Notes: generated by a model not told the origin, from the letters alone. Counted from the first letter of the stretch, positions 8,586-17,142 are shown. The stretch: DNA of 54,434 nucleotides from Clostridiales bacterium (GCA_015056245.1 SVGQ01000005.1:1-54434), one strand, 5' to 3'. Translations and numbers: made by a program.

Positions 8586-9149
8586 TTACTGACCGCTCTT
8601 TTCCTTGGCTCTCTGGCGGGCAGCCATGGCCTTGGCTTTTACGGAAGAACCACCAGCGGTGGTACCTGCCTTGGAAGCGGTTCTGCCGCTGGCCTTTTCT
8701 CTGGCACGTTCCTTGGCGGATTCTGCCTTTTCCTTCACAGAGGTGCCGGATACCTTGCCGGTCTTGGCGCTGATCTTGCCGCTGGCCTTTTCGCGTGCCT
8801 TGTCACGGGCGCTTTCAGCTCGATCCTTCACAGAATTGCTGGAGGTCTTGCCAATTTTGCCGGGCTTGCGGGGCTTTTTGGCAGAGGTGGAGGTCTTTTC
8901 CTTGCCGCTGAGCTTGGCGGTTTCGGAAGCCTCGGTATTGGTAGCGCCAATGCCGGTCAGGTCGGATACGGTATCTCCCAGATTATCCATCAGACCGCCC
9001 AGGGGACTGGAGGAAGCGTCTCCGCCCAGGAAATCCTCCAGAATATCTTCAAGACCATTGGAAGCGGAAGAGGAGCTGCTGCTGGAAGAGGAAGATCCGC
9101 CCAGAAAGCTGCTCAGCAAAGTTTCAAGCAAACCGCCTTTTTTTGCCAT
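8586..9149 (-). CDS. Low-complexity Ser/Lys-rich repeat protein, first gene of the Hsp70-like set
   Basis: Protein of 187 residues with no recognised fold. The N-terminus (LLETLLSSFLGG) leads into a run of ten Ser at 19-28; short FLGG/LGG motifs recur at 15-18, 40-43 and 50-52. The C-terminal half holds three copies of a basic helical repeat, at about 105-122, 136-153 and 168-187, of pattern SVK-x-x-A-x-x-A-R-x-x-A-x-E-K-A, joined by Gly/Ser/Thr spacers. The repeats resemble histone-H1 or LEA-like Ala/Lys helices and could bind nucleic acid or membrane lipids. TAGGAGG lies 9 bp before the ATG. It leads the operon, with no recognised signal peptide or TM segment. Confidence 0.8.
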   Translation of the reverse strand: MAKKGGLLETLLSSFLGGSSSSSSSSSSASNGLEDILEDFLGGDASSSPLGGLMDNLGDTVSDLTGIGATNTEASETAKLSGKEKTSTSAKKPRKPGKIGKTSSNSVKDRAESARDKAREKASGKISAKTGKVSGTSVKEKAESAKERAREKASGRTASKAGTTAGGSSVKAKAMAARQRAKEKSGQ

Positions 9150-9201
9150 GGTAATCGTACCTCCTAAATGAAAAGAATATCTTTTGCGCTTAAACGCAGG
9201 A

Positions 9202-9906
9202 TTACAATTGATGAATCTGTTCCAGTTCTTCAGCCGTGAGAGGCCGCCACATACCCCGTGGCAGGTCGCCCAGTTTCAGGGGGCCAAAGCGGATGCGGCG
9301 AAGCAGTACCACCTCATGCCCGATCTGTTCCACCATTTTGCGAACCTGACGGTTTCGCCCCTCGTGGATGGTGATGAGCATATCGGTGAAAAGGTTCTGT
9401 TGGCTGAGGATTTTTGCTTTTGCATGGGAGGTCATGCGACCATCTACCATCACGCCTCTTTCCAGCCTGCGGGCTTCCTGTGGCGTTACCACATTGCTGA
9501 CCCGTGCCAGATAGACTTTTTCCACCTCACGGGAGGGATGGAGCATCCGTTCTGTCAAATCGCCGTCGTTGGTAAGCAGGAGAAGTCCTTCGCTGTCATA
9601 GTCCAGCCGACCAACGGGATACAGCCGCACCGGATAATCTTTGAAACGATCCAGCACCGTTGTGCGGCCTTCAGGATCATGGGCGGTGGTCACTTCACCG
9701 GCTGGTTTGTGGTACATCAGATAGTGCTTCTGTGCTTCCGGCTGAACCTGTTTGCCGTCCACACAGACTCGCTGTCCTTCCTCCACTTGCGTGCCCATTT
9801 CCGTGATCACTACACCGTCCACGCTGACTCTGCCATCGGCAATCAGCTTTTCAGACGCTCTGCGGGATGCAACACCGCAAGACGCCAGATACTTTTGCAG
9901 TCGCAT
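9202..9906 (-). CDS. rluB: 23S rRNA pseudouridine synthase, RluB/RsuA family
   Basis: Modifies a uridine in rRNA. The 234-residue protein has an N-terminal S4 RNA-binding domain (MRLQKYLASCGVASRRASEK, residues 1-60) and the catalytic domain with GRLDYDSEGLLLLTNDG around residue 118, where the Asp after GRL is the nucleophile. The late motif EGRNRQVRKM around residue 192 is also typical. Firmicutes often annotate this as RluB; RluE- or RsuA-type specificity cannot be excluded. AGGAGG precedes the ATG. The gene lies 52 bp upstream of the Hsp70-like set on the same strand. Confidence 0.9.
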   Translation of the reverse strand: MRLQKYLASCGVASRRASEKLIADGRVSVDGVVITEMGTQVEEGQRVCVDGKQVQPEAQKHYLMYHKPAGEVTTAHDPEGRTTVLDRFKDYPVRLYPVGRLDYDSEGLLLLTNDGDLTERMLHPSREVEKVYLARVSNVVTPQEARRLERGVMVDGRMTSHAKAKILSQQNLFTDMLITIHEGRNRQVRKMVEQIGHEVVLLRRIRFGPLKLGDLPRGMWRPLTAEELEQIHQL

Positions 9907-10001
9907 AGTTCCTCCTTATGCGGCCTGAGCCGCTATGCATAGCATAACAGAAAAGAGTCCAAAACACAAGAAAGAACAGGGATGCTGCTGTAAACAAACC
10001 G

Positions 10002-10847
10002 TTAATCCAGCTGAATCTGGCAGCCGGGTGCCACCTTGTGGGTCTTGCCATCCGCCCACAGCCAAATGGGGCAGCTGTTGGGGTTGAAGATGCGGGTGCC
10101 GTCCGCACTTGTGATCATGCGCTTCCAGGCATTCACATAATCGCAGATCTCAATATTGGTTGCATACCAGATATCCTCTTTGCCGCTTACCTTGGCAGCA
10201 AAATCCTCGATCACATGCCAGTTGTTGTTGGCTTCGAATTCATAGCTATGGCCCCAAAGGTAGAACAGCTTGGGACGGGACCAGCTGAAATTGGGCTTGG
10301 CAAGGAACTCATCTGCCAGATCCATCAGCCGGGGATGGTCATGATGACAGGTGCTGGGCATCCGCAGCCAGTTGGTGGGAATGTCAAACCGGCAAGTCGC
10401 TTCAACGGTTCGGCAATAAGCCACGCCGCAGTTCTTGAGCAATTCGGCAGTGCCGTCACTGTTGGTACCGTAGGGGTAAGCCATGCCCCGGACGATACGA
10501 CCGAACATCTCTTCAAGCGCTTCACGGTCCTTGACGATCTGATAGGCCGCATTGCCTGCGCTGAGCAGTGTCAGATCCGGGTGAGTATAAGCATGCAGGG
10601 CAATCTCCTGACCGCAGTTGGCGTAGAGATCATAAGCGGCGCTCTTGCTCATACGCCGGTGGATCTGGCCTTGGGGGTACACGGTTCCTTCGGGTGCAAA
10701 CAGGCCGCCGCTCAGGTTAAAGGTACCTTTGAGGCCGTATTTGTTCATGATCTCTACCAGACGGATATCCTGCTCCACACCGTCATCGTAGCTCAGGGTA
10801 AGGGCTTTGCTCAGCCCACCGGGGAATAACAAACTCATTTCGCGCAT
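10002..10847 (-). CDS. Polysaccharide deacetylase family protein
   Basis: NodB-homology deacetylase of 281 residues, probably acting on a carbohydrate. Motif 1 is LSYDDGVEQD (residues 18-27, with the metal-binding and base Asp pair); motif 2 is HAYTHPDL, the H-x-x-x-H metal pair. A MAYPYGTNSDGT segment and YLWGHSYEF near the end match the later motifs. There is no signal peptide, so it may be cytoplasmic and act on small sugars or polysaccharide precursors. The start at 10847 is chosen because GGAGG lies 7 bp upstream; the open frame reaches 29 codons further but without a ribosome site. Confidence 0.87.
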   Translation of the reverse strand: MREMSLLFPGGLSKALTLSYDDGVEQDIRLVEIMNKYGLKGTFNLSGGLFAPEGTVYPQGQIHRRMSKSAAYDLYANCGQEIALHAYTHPDLTLLSAGNAAYQIVKDREALEEMFGRIVRGMAYPYGTNSDGTAELLKNCGVAYCRTVEATCRFDIPTNWLRMPSTCHHDHPRLMDLADEFLAKPNFSWSRPKLFYLWGHSYEFEANNNWHVIEDFAAKVSGKEDIWYATNIEICDYVNAWKRMITSADGTRIFNPNSCPIWLWADGKTHKVAPGCQIQLD

Positions 10848-10958
10848 GATGATTCCTCCCAAAACATAATGAAATGCTGTTGTTGTCACCTGTTGATTCA
10901 TTCTATTATACATCCGGATGGAGACCTTTGGCAACCTGAGACTTTACAATTCATTTAC

Positions 10959-10987
10959 TTGCTAAGTGAAACGGCCTATAGTATACT
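10959..10987 (+). promoter_or_regulatory. SigA-type promoter before the NAGPA-like gene
   Basis: TTGCTA at 10959-10964 and TATACT at 10982-10987 with 17-bp spacing, 56 bp before the ATG of the next plus-strand gene. It lies in the divergent gap with the deacetylase gene. Confidence 0.65.
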
Positions 10988-11043
10988 AATATAGACAAGA
11001 TATGCTATCTTGTCATCATTGTGGAAAGGAATGAAACCCTACC

Positions 11044-12063
11044 ATGCGTAAAGGCGGCTTTTCAATTCTATTTGTTCTGGTTTTGCTGATGGCCCTTTCT
11101 TTGATTTTTCTGATTCCCTCCGGTGCAGTAACGGAAGAAGCGGAAGAATACTATGACGAACTTTTGATGGAAGACTCCGGTGAGGAAGAGTACGGCGCCA
11201 AGCACAAGCCCATTGCGGTCATTGCCAGCGCTGTTTTCAGCGATATCCTGCCTTCTTCCGGCATTGATCCCCTGCCCATTGAGCTGGGCGTGCCCGGCAA
11301 TGCTCCCATCGAAGCCAATTTCACCGAGAACGGCTATCGTGACGAGAGCATGATTGTTGAAATCGAGCAGCGCCGCATGTATGACAGCGATGTCTATATT
11401 GCCTATATCAAGGTAGCTACGCCGTCCCAGCTGCGCACGGCGATTGCTGGCAACAAGCTCAGCTCCGAGCGTACCAACTTCACCACTGCCATTGCTTCCA
11501 ATTACAACGCAGTGGTCGCTATGAACGGCGACTTCTACAGCATGGTGGCTACCGGCTACATCACCCGTATGGGCACTGAAGGCCGTGAGAAACCCAGCAA
11601 GACCATGGATCTCCTCTGGATTGACGAGCTTGGCGATTTCCATATCGTGCCTAATGGGCAGGATGGCCAGAAGCAGGCTATGAAGGAGTTCAAGGCTGAA
11701 CATGAACTGATCAACTCCTTTGCGTTCGGTCCCGGCCTTGTGGTGGACGGCGAAAAGGTGGAAATGCGCGACAATCTCTGGGAGCACGGCAGTTACGACG
11801 AGCCCCGTGCCGGTATCGGTCAGTTGGATATGCTGACCTATTGTCTGGTCGTGGTCAATGGCCGTGAGGAAAATACGGAAGGCGTAACCATCGAAGAGTT
11901 TGCGGATATCATGTATCAGCTGGGCTGCAAGCAGGCGTACAACCTGGACGGCGGCAACAGTGCTACGTTGGTATTCAACGGGAAAATCGTAAACGAAAAA
12001 CAGGCGGATGAGCGCAAGGTGCTGGATATCATCTATTTTGCCTCTGCAGCGGATGGTGAATAA
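11044..12063 (+). CDS. Phosphodiester glycosidase (NAGPA) domain protein, membrane-anchored
   Basis: Protein of 339 residues with an N-terminal membrane anchor or signal (residues 5-28), an acidic stalk (EEAEEYYDELLMEDSGEEE) and a NAGPA/PF09992-type domain from about residue 100. Domain hallmarks visible are VVAMNGDFYS around residue 160, FGPGLVVDG, the GIGQLD segment, and the C-terminal YNLDGGNSATLVF. The family removes phosphodiester-linked N-acetylglucosamine in animals and is linked to exopolysaccharide or wall sugar processing in bacteria. The domain should be outside the cell. The next gene begins 2 bp after the stop, and GAAAGG precedes the ATG. Confidence 0.87.
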   Translation: MRKGGFSILFVLVLLMALSLIFLIPSGAVTEEAEEYYDELLMEDSGEEEYGAKHKPIAVIASAVFSDILPSSGIDPLPIELGVPGNAPIEANFTENGYRDESMIVEIEQRRMYDSDVYIAYIKVATPSQLRTAIAGNKLSSERTNFTTAIASNYNAVVAMNGDFYSMVATGYITRMGTEGREKPSKTMDLLWIDELGDFHIVPNGQDGQKQAMKEFKAEHELINSFAFGPGLVVDGEKVEMRDNLWEHGSYDEPRAGIGQLDMLTYCLVVVNGREENTEGVTIEEFADIMYQLGCKQAYNLDGGNSATLVFNGKIVNEKQADERKVLDIIYFASAADGE

Positions 12064-12065
12064 GC

Positions 12066-13079
12066 ATGGAAGCTTCCTTTGAACTTTTTGGCCTGACGGG
12101 TTATCGTCTGGGACTGTGGGCAGCCATTGGCACGCTGGTATTGTTTGGCGTGATGTTGTTGCTTGCGAAGGGCCGCCGCGTGCAGCCTTCTGCTATCTGC
12201 GTACTGACGCTTTCAGGAGCAGTGCTGGGAATTGTTTTTGCCCGCTTGCTTTACTGCCTTGTCAATCTTTCGGACTTTATTGATGCGTACGAGAATCTAT
12301 GGCTGACCCTTCGATTCTTTGACGGCGGCCTGTCCCTGTCCGGACTGTTGATCGGTCTCTTGCTGGCGGTACCGGTTACTGCGGCGATCACCAGAGAAAA
12401 AGCGGCTGAACTGCTGGACATCCTTTGTGTGCCCGTTGGTCTGTTGCTTTGCGCACTGTATCTGGGACAGCAGGATACCGGTCTTGGTATCGGCAAGGTC
12501 GTGGAAGAAGGCGCTTTGACCAACGGAATGCCGTGGCTGTTCCTTTGCGAACGCATGGGCGTCAACGTTGAATACAGAATGCTTGTTTATCTGTATCAGG
12601 CAATCCTCAGCGGCGTACTGGCTGCTGTAATGCTGCTGGTTTATCTGCGCGCACAGAAGAACCCGGGTTTCCGCAGCGGTGAAACCGCATGGCTGTCCCT
12701 GGCAATTTACGGTGCCGCTATGGTTGTGATGGAAAGCCTCCGCGACGACGGGCATATGCAGATGATCTTCCTGCGCATCGGACAGGTCACATCTGCGCTG
12801 CTGCCTATCATTGCAATGGTACTGCTGAGCAAACGCCATTGCCAACTGGCTGGAAAAGCAACTGGTAAGACAATTTTTGGCTGGGTGGCTGTGCTGCTGC
12901 TGGTGGGAGGCATCGTGGTGTTGGAATTTGCGCTGGATGGCCGTCTTGCTTCAGGTGATCTGACGGCAGGCCACTTCTATCTGTGCATGGTGGTTCTCTG
13001 TGCCTTGGTTGCTGTTGCTGTCGGCCTCCTGTATGCCGCCGTGATGAAGAAACGTGCGACTGCTGTACAGCTTTCATGA
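12066..13079 (+). CDS. Polytopic membrane protein, divergent Lgt-like
   Basis: Protein of 337 residues with about eight hydrophobic helices. The segment LRFFDGGLSLSGLLIGLLLA (near residues 80-100) resembles the HGGLSIYGGLIG helix of prolipoprotein diacylglyceryl transferase, and RMLVYLYQAILSGV resembles the P-x-x-x-YE region. However, the Lgt signature GRxGNFxNxE is replaced by a segment around QDTGLGIGKVVEEG, so catalysis by the standard mechanism is doubtful. It is co-transcribed with the NAGPA-like gene (2-bp gap) and overlaps the next gene by ATGA. A paralogue adapted to another lipid or glycan substrate is one possibility; the link to Lgt is suggestive only. Confidence 0.75.
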   Translation: MEASFELFGLTGYRLGLWAAIGTLVLFGVMLLLAKGRRVQPSAICVLTLSGAVLGIVFARLLYCLVNLSDFIDAYENLWLTLRFFDGGLSLSGLLIGLLLAVPVTAAITREKAAELLDILCVPVGLLLCALYLGQQDTGLGIGKVVEEGALTNGMPWLFLCERMGVNVEYRMLVYLYQAILSGVLAAVMLLVYLRAQKNPGFRSGETAWLSLAIYGAAMVVMESLRDDGHMQMIFLRIGQVTSALLPIIAMVLLSKRHCQLAGKATGKTIFGWVAVLLLVGGIVVLEFALDGRLASGDLTAGHFYLCMVVLCALVAVAVGLLYAAVMKKRATAVQLS

Positions 13080-13552
13080 GTAGTTCTTTCTGGCAAATAG
13101 CGTCTCCGATCGGCATGCTGACCCTGTGCGAAGAGGAAGGATGCTTAACCGCTCTGTTCTTTGGTCAGCCTGATATGGGGGAGAAGCCATCCCGCTGCAC
13201 GCCGCTGATGAAGCAGGCAACAGCGCAGCTGCATGCCTATTTTGCTGGTCAGCTGCAGCAATTTGATCTGCCTCTGATGCCCAGAGGAACCCTGTTTCAG
13301 CAGAAGTGCTGGAATGCGTTATTGGAGATACCCTATGCACAAACCCGAACCTATGGACAGCAGGCGGCTGCGGTAGGCAACCCAAAAGCTGCAAGGGCTG
13401 TGGGGGCGGCAAACCATCGCAACCCGTTACCCATTCTGATTCCCTGCCACCGTGTAGTGGGCAAAGACGATCAGTTGACTGGCTATGCCGGCGGTTTACC
13501 CATAAAGCAATTCTTGCTTGCGTTGGAACAGAAAGCGGTATGCGGTGGTTGA
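13076..13552 (+). CDS. ogt: Methylated-DNA--protein-cysteine methyltransferase (O6-alkylguanine repair)
   Basis: Transfers the alkyl group from O6-alkylguanine in DNA to its own cysteine. The 158-residue protein has the active-site motif ILIPCHRVVG near residue 125, preceded by the helix-turn-helix region TRTYGQQAAAVGNPKAARAVGAANHRNP, and followed by TGYAGGLPIKQFLLALE. The start is the ATG that overlaps the stop of the preceding membrane gene (ATGA), which suggests translational coupling. The open frame runs further upstream but only inside that gene. Confidence 0.92.
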   Translation: MSSSFWQIASPIGMLTLCEEEGCLTALFFGQPDMGEKPSRCTPLMKQATAQLHAYFAGQLQQFDLPLMPRGTLFQQKCWNALLEIPYAQTRTYGQQAAAVGNPKAARAVGAANHRNPLPILIPCHRVVGKDDQLTGYAGGLPIKQFLLALEQKAVCGG

Positions 13553-13592
13553 ATGATGCATATCCCACTGAATCGATGAAGGAGTGAGACTA

Positions 13593-15356
13593 ATGACCCT
13601 TCGAAAAACGAAAATTGTTTGTACTCTTGGCCCGTCCACGGAGAAAGATGAGATACTTCGCGAGTTGATTCTTTCGGGCATGAACGTAGCACGTCTCAAT
13701 TTCTCCCATGGCTCCCATGAGTACCATCTGCAGAACATTCAGCGGATCCGCCGTATGAGCCAGGAACTGAACAAGCCCATCGCCATCATGTTGGATACCA
13801 AGGGCCCGGAAATTCGGCTGGAGACCTTCGAAAACGGAAAGGTGGAATTGAAAAAGGGCCAGACCTTTACACTGGTCACCAGGAGCATCGTTGGTAATGC
13901 AGAGCGTGCCTCTATTACTTATCCGGAATTGCCCCGGGATATCAAGGTGGGCAACACCATTTTGATGGATGATGGCTTGGTGGGCATGACAGTTCGCAAT
14001 GTGACCGCCACCGAAATCACCTGTATCGTAGAAAACGATGGCGTCATTTCCAACCGTAAGAGCGTTAATGTGCCGGATGTGGCGCTGAGCATGCCGTTCA
14101 TCAGCCCGGAAGACCGCGCAGATATTCTCTTTGGTGTGGAGCATGGCGTGGACTTCATCGCCGCCTCCTTCACCCGTACCGCAGACGACATTCTGGATGT
14201 GCGCAAGCTGTTCAGTCAGGCGGGCCGTACCAACGTGAACATCATTGCCAAGATTGAAAACATGCAGGGTGTGGAGAACATCGATGATATCATTCGTGTG
14301 GCGGATGGTATCATGGTTGCCCGCGGCGATTTGGGTGTGGAAATTCCGCTGGAACGTGTGCCTCCCATCCAGAAGGCGCTTATCCACAAGGCTTATTCCA
14401 GCGGCAAGCAGGTCATCACTGCCACCCAGATGTTGGATAGTATGATGAAGAACCCACGCCCCACCCGCGCCGAAGCAACCGACGTTGCCAACGCTATTTA
14501 TGACGGCACCAGCGCCATTATGCTTTCCGGCGAAACCGCTGCTGGCATGTATCCGGTAGAAGCTGTGCGCACCATGGCCCGGATTGCTATGAGTGCCGAA
14601 GCGGATATCAACTATGTGAAGCGCTTTAAAGAGCGGGAAGCCGATTTGATCCCCGATGTGACCAACGCCATTTCCCACGCAACCGTTACTTCTGCGCAGG
14701 ATCTGGGTGCTGCTGCCATTCTGACGGTGACCAAGGGCGGTCGCACTGCCCGAATGATCTCCAAGTATCGGCCCAGCTGTCCCATTATCTGCTGCACCAC
14801 GGATGAAACCGTCTGCCGTCAGCTTTGCCTGAGCTGGGGCGTGACCCCGCTGGTGATTGAAGAAGCCAGCAATACGGACGACCTGTTTGAACTGGCTGTA
14901 CGGGCTGGCGAGGATGCCGGTTTGCTGCATGATGGTGAGCTGGTGGTCATGACCGCTGGTGTACCGCTGGGCATCAGCGGTACCACCAATCTGATGAAGG
15001 TGCACGTGGTAGGCCATATTCTGGTCACGGGTACCGGCGTTACCGAGCAGACCTGCTGCGGCAGTCTGTGCGTTTGCCAGTCTGCCAGCGAAGCCTTCAA
15101 GACCTTTAAGGACGGCGACATTCTGGTGGTCAAGCAGACGGATAACAGCCTGCTGCCTCTGGTGCGCAAGGCCAGCGGCCTGATCCTGGAGGACAGCGAT
15201 CCCAACGGTCATGGCGCCATTGCGGGCATGAGCCTGAACCTGCCGGTGATCATCGGCGCGGAGAATGCCACTCACATTCTCAAGAGCGGCGCGGTGGTCA
15301 AGCTGGATGCGGAGCGGGGCATGGTCGCCAGCAATGAGGGTCATCTGGGTAACTGA
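13593..15356 (+). CDS. pyk: Pyruvate kinase with extra C-terminal swivel domain
   Basis: Converts phosphoenolpyruvate and ADP to pyruvate and ATP. The 587-residue protein starts RKTKIVCTLGPST and contains the LDTKGPEIR loop, the IAKIEN catalytic segment, the GDLGVE(I) metal site and the TRAEATDVANAI region. Residues about 475-587 form a PEP-utilising swivel domain (GLILEDSDPNGHGAIAGMSLNLPVI), present in Bacillus-type enzymes and absent from E. coli PykF. The start is the ATG at 13593, 8 bp after AAGGAG; an alternative 9 bp upstream is less well placed. It lies 40 bp after ogt and ends at a terminator. Confidence 0.96.
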   Translation: MTLRKTKIVCTLGPSTEKDEILRELILSGMNVARLNFSHGSHEYHLQNIQRIRRMSQELNKPIAIMLDTKGPEIRLETFENGKVELKKGQTFTLVTRSIVGNAERASITYPELPRDIKVGNTILMDDGLVGMTVRNVTATEITCIVENDGVISNRKSVNVPDVALSMPFISPEDRADILFGVEHGVDFIAASFTRTADDILDVRKLFSQAGRTNVNIIAKIENMQGVENIDDIIRVADGIMVARGDLGVEIPLERVPPIQKALIHKAYSSGKQVITATQMLDSMMKNPRPTRAEATDVANAIYDGTSAIMLSGETAAGMYPVEAVRTMARIAMSAEADINYVKRFKEREADLIPDVTNAISHATVTSAQDLGAAAILTVTKGGRTARMISKYRPSCPIICCTTDETVCRQLCLSWGVTPLVIEEASNTDDLFELAVRAGEDAGLLHDGELVVMTAGVPLGISGTTNLMKVHVVGHILVTGTGVTEQTCCGSLCVCQSASEAFKTFKDGDILVVKQTDNSLLPLVRKASGLILEDSDPNGHGAIAGMSLNLPVIIGAENATHILKSGAVVKLDAERGMVASNEGHLGN

Positions 15357-15365
15357 ATATAAAAA

Positions 15366-15410
15366 AACGTGCCATCCAAGCGCTTCAGTGCAGATGGCAC
15401 GTTTCCTTTG
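15366..15410 (+). terminator. Rho-independent terminator after pyk
   Basis: Perfect 11-bp stem, AACGTGCCATC at 15366-15376 with GATGGCACGTT at 15393-15403, then a T-rich tail, 9 bp after the stop codon. Confidence 0.85.
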
Positions 15411-15472
15411 CATTGCGTTGATGCTGTTGGTGTGTTATGATGAGAAAGTCGAGCAGCGGATTACGGTTGAAG

Positions 15473-15727
15473 TCAATTGCCAAAGAATCCGCCAAAAGGC
15501 TCCTCTTTTGCTTCTTCCGCTTCGGCCTCCTCATCGTTGAGAGGCCGGTCAAACACCGGAGTGAACCATTCCACATCCCGAAGGGCAGCCAGCTGCTCCT
15601 TGGTGATGATGGAATTGGTGCCAAGACAGGCATTGCAGCGATAGCCGCATTCCGGGCATACGCAGGCCTGATGCTCTGTTTCGGATTGGATCATATAGGC
15701 CTCGCAATGAGGACAACCGCAGCGCAT
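15473..15727 (-). CDS. Small zinc-ribbon protein with acidic tail
   Basis: Protein of 84 residues with two C-x-x-C knuckles and further cysteines at the N-terminus (Cys3, Cys5, Cys8, then CVCPEC and RCNAC), the pattern of a zinc ribbon. The middle (TNSIITKEQLAAL) is helical and the C-terminus is acidic (DEEAEAEEAKEE) and ends GGFFGN. The function is not known; such proteins may bind nucleic acid or a protein partner. The ATG follows AAGGAGG with 7-bp spacing, which supports it as a real gene. It is divergent from the lipoprotein gene across a 36-bp gap. Confidence 0.8.
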   Translation of the reverse strand: MRCGCPHCEAYMIQSETEHQACVCPECGYRCNACLGTNSIITKEQLAALRDVEWFTPVFDRPLNDEEAEAEEAKEEPFGGFFGN

Positions 15728-15763
15728 AGGAGCACCTCCTTGAATGTGAAAGGGAATGATAGA

Positions 15764-16159
15764 ATGATCGAGAATCGTCAGTCAAAACAATGGTTGCTGG
15801 CAGTGTTGATGGTTTGCTGCTTGCTGCTTTGCGCCTGCGCAAAGAATCCCACGCAGGATCAGCTGTATAGCAAACTGCTCAGCCGCCTTACAGATGCGGG
15901 GTACGCTCCTGTGCTTGCCCCTGTTCCAGATGGCCAGCCTGTAGGTATTGCGGATGCATCCCACTGGCAGCAGCTGACGATGGGCAATGAAACGGTACTA
16001 GTCTATTTCGACGAAAGCAACCGGGCCGATTATCTGAAAACCTTTGTGGATGTTGAACAGTTCGGTCTTGTGACCCGCTTTGGTCAGCGGTTTGTTCTGA
16101 CCTATGCCGGCGGGGATGAAGCGTTGATTTCCTTGCTGCAAGAGATGGATCAGTACTGA
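15764..16159 (+). CDS. Small predicted lipoprotein, unknown function
   Basis: Protein of 131 residues. A hydrophobic signal (WLLAVLMVCCLLLCAC) ends in a probable lipobox with Cys25 as the lipid-modified residue. The remainder is a compact soluble domain of about 100 residues without a recognised motif (YSKLLSRLTDAGYAPVLAPV, later VLYFDESNRADYLKTF-like segments). The ATG at 15764 follows AAAGGGA. It is unlinked to an obvious operon: the Zn-ribbon gene diverges upstream and the GNAT gene converges 23 bp downstream. Confidence 0.75.
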   Translation: MIENRQSKQWLLAVLMVCCLLLCACAKNPTQDQLYSKLLSRLTDAGYAPVLAPVPDGQPVGIADASHWQQLTMGNETVLVYFDESNRADYLKTFVDVEQFGLVTRFGQRFVLTYAGGDEALISLLQEMDQY

Positions 16160-16182
16160 TTCAGCCAGCAGAGTTGCTCACA

Positions 16183-17142
16183 TTACCCCAATTTCTTTTC
16201 CATACAGAGCCAGTCCTCTTCGTACATCCGTGTGCTGCCGCATTCCTGATAGCCGCAGCTGTGGTATACGTGGAGGGCTTTTTCGTTGCCAGGGGAAACC
16301 AGCATACGAACAGCATCATAACCGGACAGACGCATCTCTTCTTCCATATAGCGCACCATTTGTCCGGCAAGGCCTTGACCATGATGGTTCAGTGCCACAC
16401 CGATACGGGAGAATACGCAAGGTTTTTGCGCAGGAATCTGCCAGCAGTTCAGATGAGTCAGTTCATCATCGGGCAGGGCTGCACCGACCGCAATCAGCTC
16501 GCCATTATCTATGGCACCGTACAGACAGCCGTTTTGAATATCGCTTTTAACGATTTCCCGGTTGGGGTAACCCTCATCCCATGTGCAGCCAGGCAGGTCT
16601 TTCAGGCTGTTGTAGAGAGTAGTGGCTGCATCCGCATGCTCCATGCCAAGCCGGGTAAAACGATGGGGGAAGACACGATACTCCAGATAATGCCGGAAAT
16701 CCTGCATGCCAATGGCGTGATAGAACTGATAAGCGTCTTCGTTGAAGGCCCATACATCCAGTTCCACACGGGGATAACTGCGCTGGCGGGCATCCTCGTA
16801 GATATATTCCATCAGGGCACGGCCTGCGCCGCAACGCTTGGCGGCTTCATCCACACAGATTTCCTGCACATGAACTGAGCGGCGCGGAAGGGAATAGGGC
16901 GAAGCCTCGCGGATCAGATAATCCATCACCGCATAGCCAAGAATGGTATCGTCCCGCACGGCTACCAGCACCCTGCTGTTAGGCTGTTCGGCGAACCAGC
17001 GCATCATGTCGGCGGAGTGGTCGTAATTGGGCGCAAACCAATCGGGTCGTCCATTCACATGCAGGGCATGAATCTGATTGTGCAGCTGTCCCACCCGATC
17101 GGCTTCGTGGGGCAGCATATCACGAATAACAATAGGGGGCAT
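16183..17142 (-). CDS. Tandem GNAT N-acetyltransferase (two domains)
   Basis: Protein of 319 residues with two GNAT folds. The first spans about residues 1-155 and has VQEICVDEAAKRCGAGRALMEYI as its acetyl-CoA-binding region and FYHAIGM near its end. The second (about 165-319) has FSRIGVALNHHGQGLAGQMVRYM and an end VYHSCGYQECG. Both A motifs look intact (R/Q-x-x-G-x-G/A), so both could bind acetyl-CoA. The substrate is unknown. The gene starts 3 bp after yigZ and is the last gene of the T-box-controlled operon. Confidence 0.87.
   Translation of the reverse strand: MPPIVIRDMLPHEADRVGQLHNQIHALHVNGRPDWFAPNYDHSADMMRWFAEQPNSRVLVAVRDDTILGYAVMDYLIREASPYSLPRRSVHVQEICVDEAAKRCGAGRALMEYIYEDARQRSYPRVELDVWAFNEDAYQFYHAIGMQDFRHYLEYRVFPHRFTRLGMEHADAATTLYNSLKDLPGCTWDEGYPNREIVKSDIQNGCLYGAIDNGELIAVGAALPDDELTHLNCWQIPAQKPCVFSRIGVALNHHGQGLAGQMVRYMEEEMRLSGYDAVRMLVSPGNEKALHVYHSCGYQECGSTRMYEEDWLCMEKKLG

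Noticed and set aside
13590..15413. 607-codon minus-strand frame opposite pyruvate kinase
   Set aside because: Antisense to a certain gene, no ribosome site, His/Asn-rich low-quality translation.
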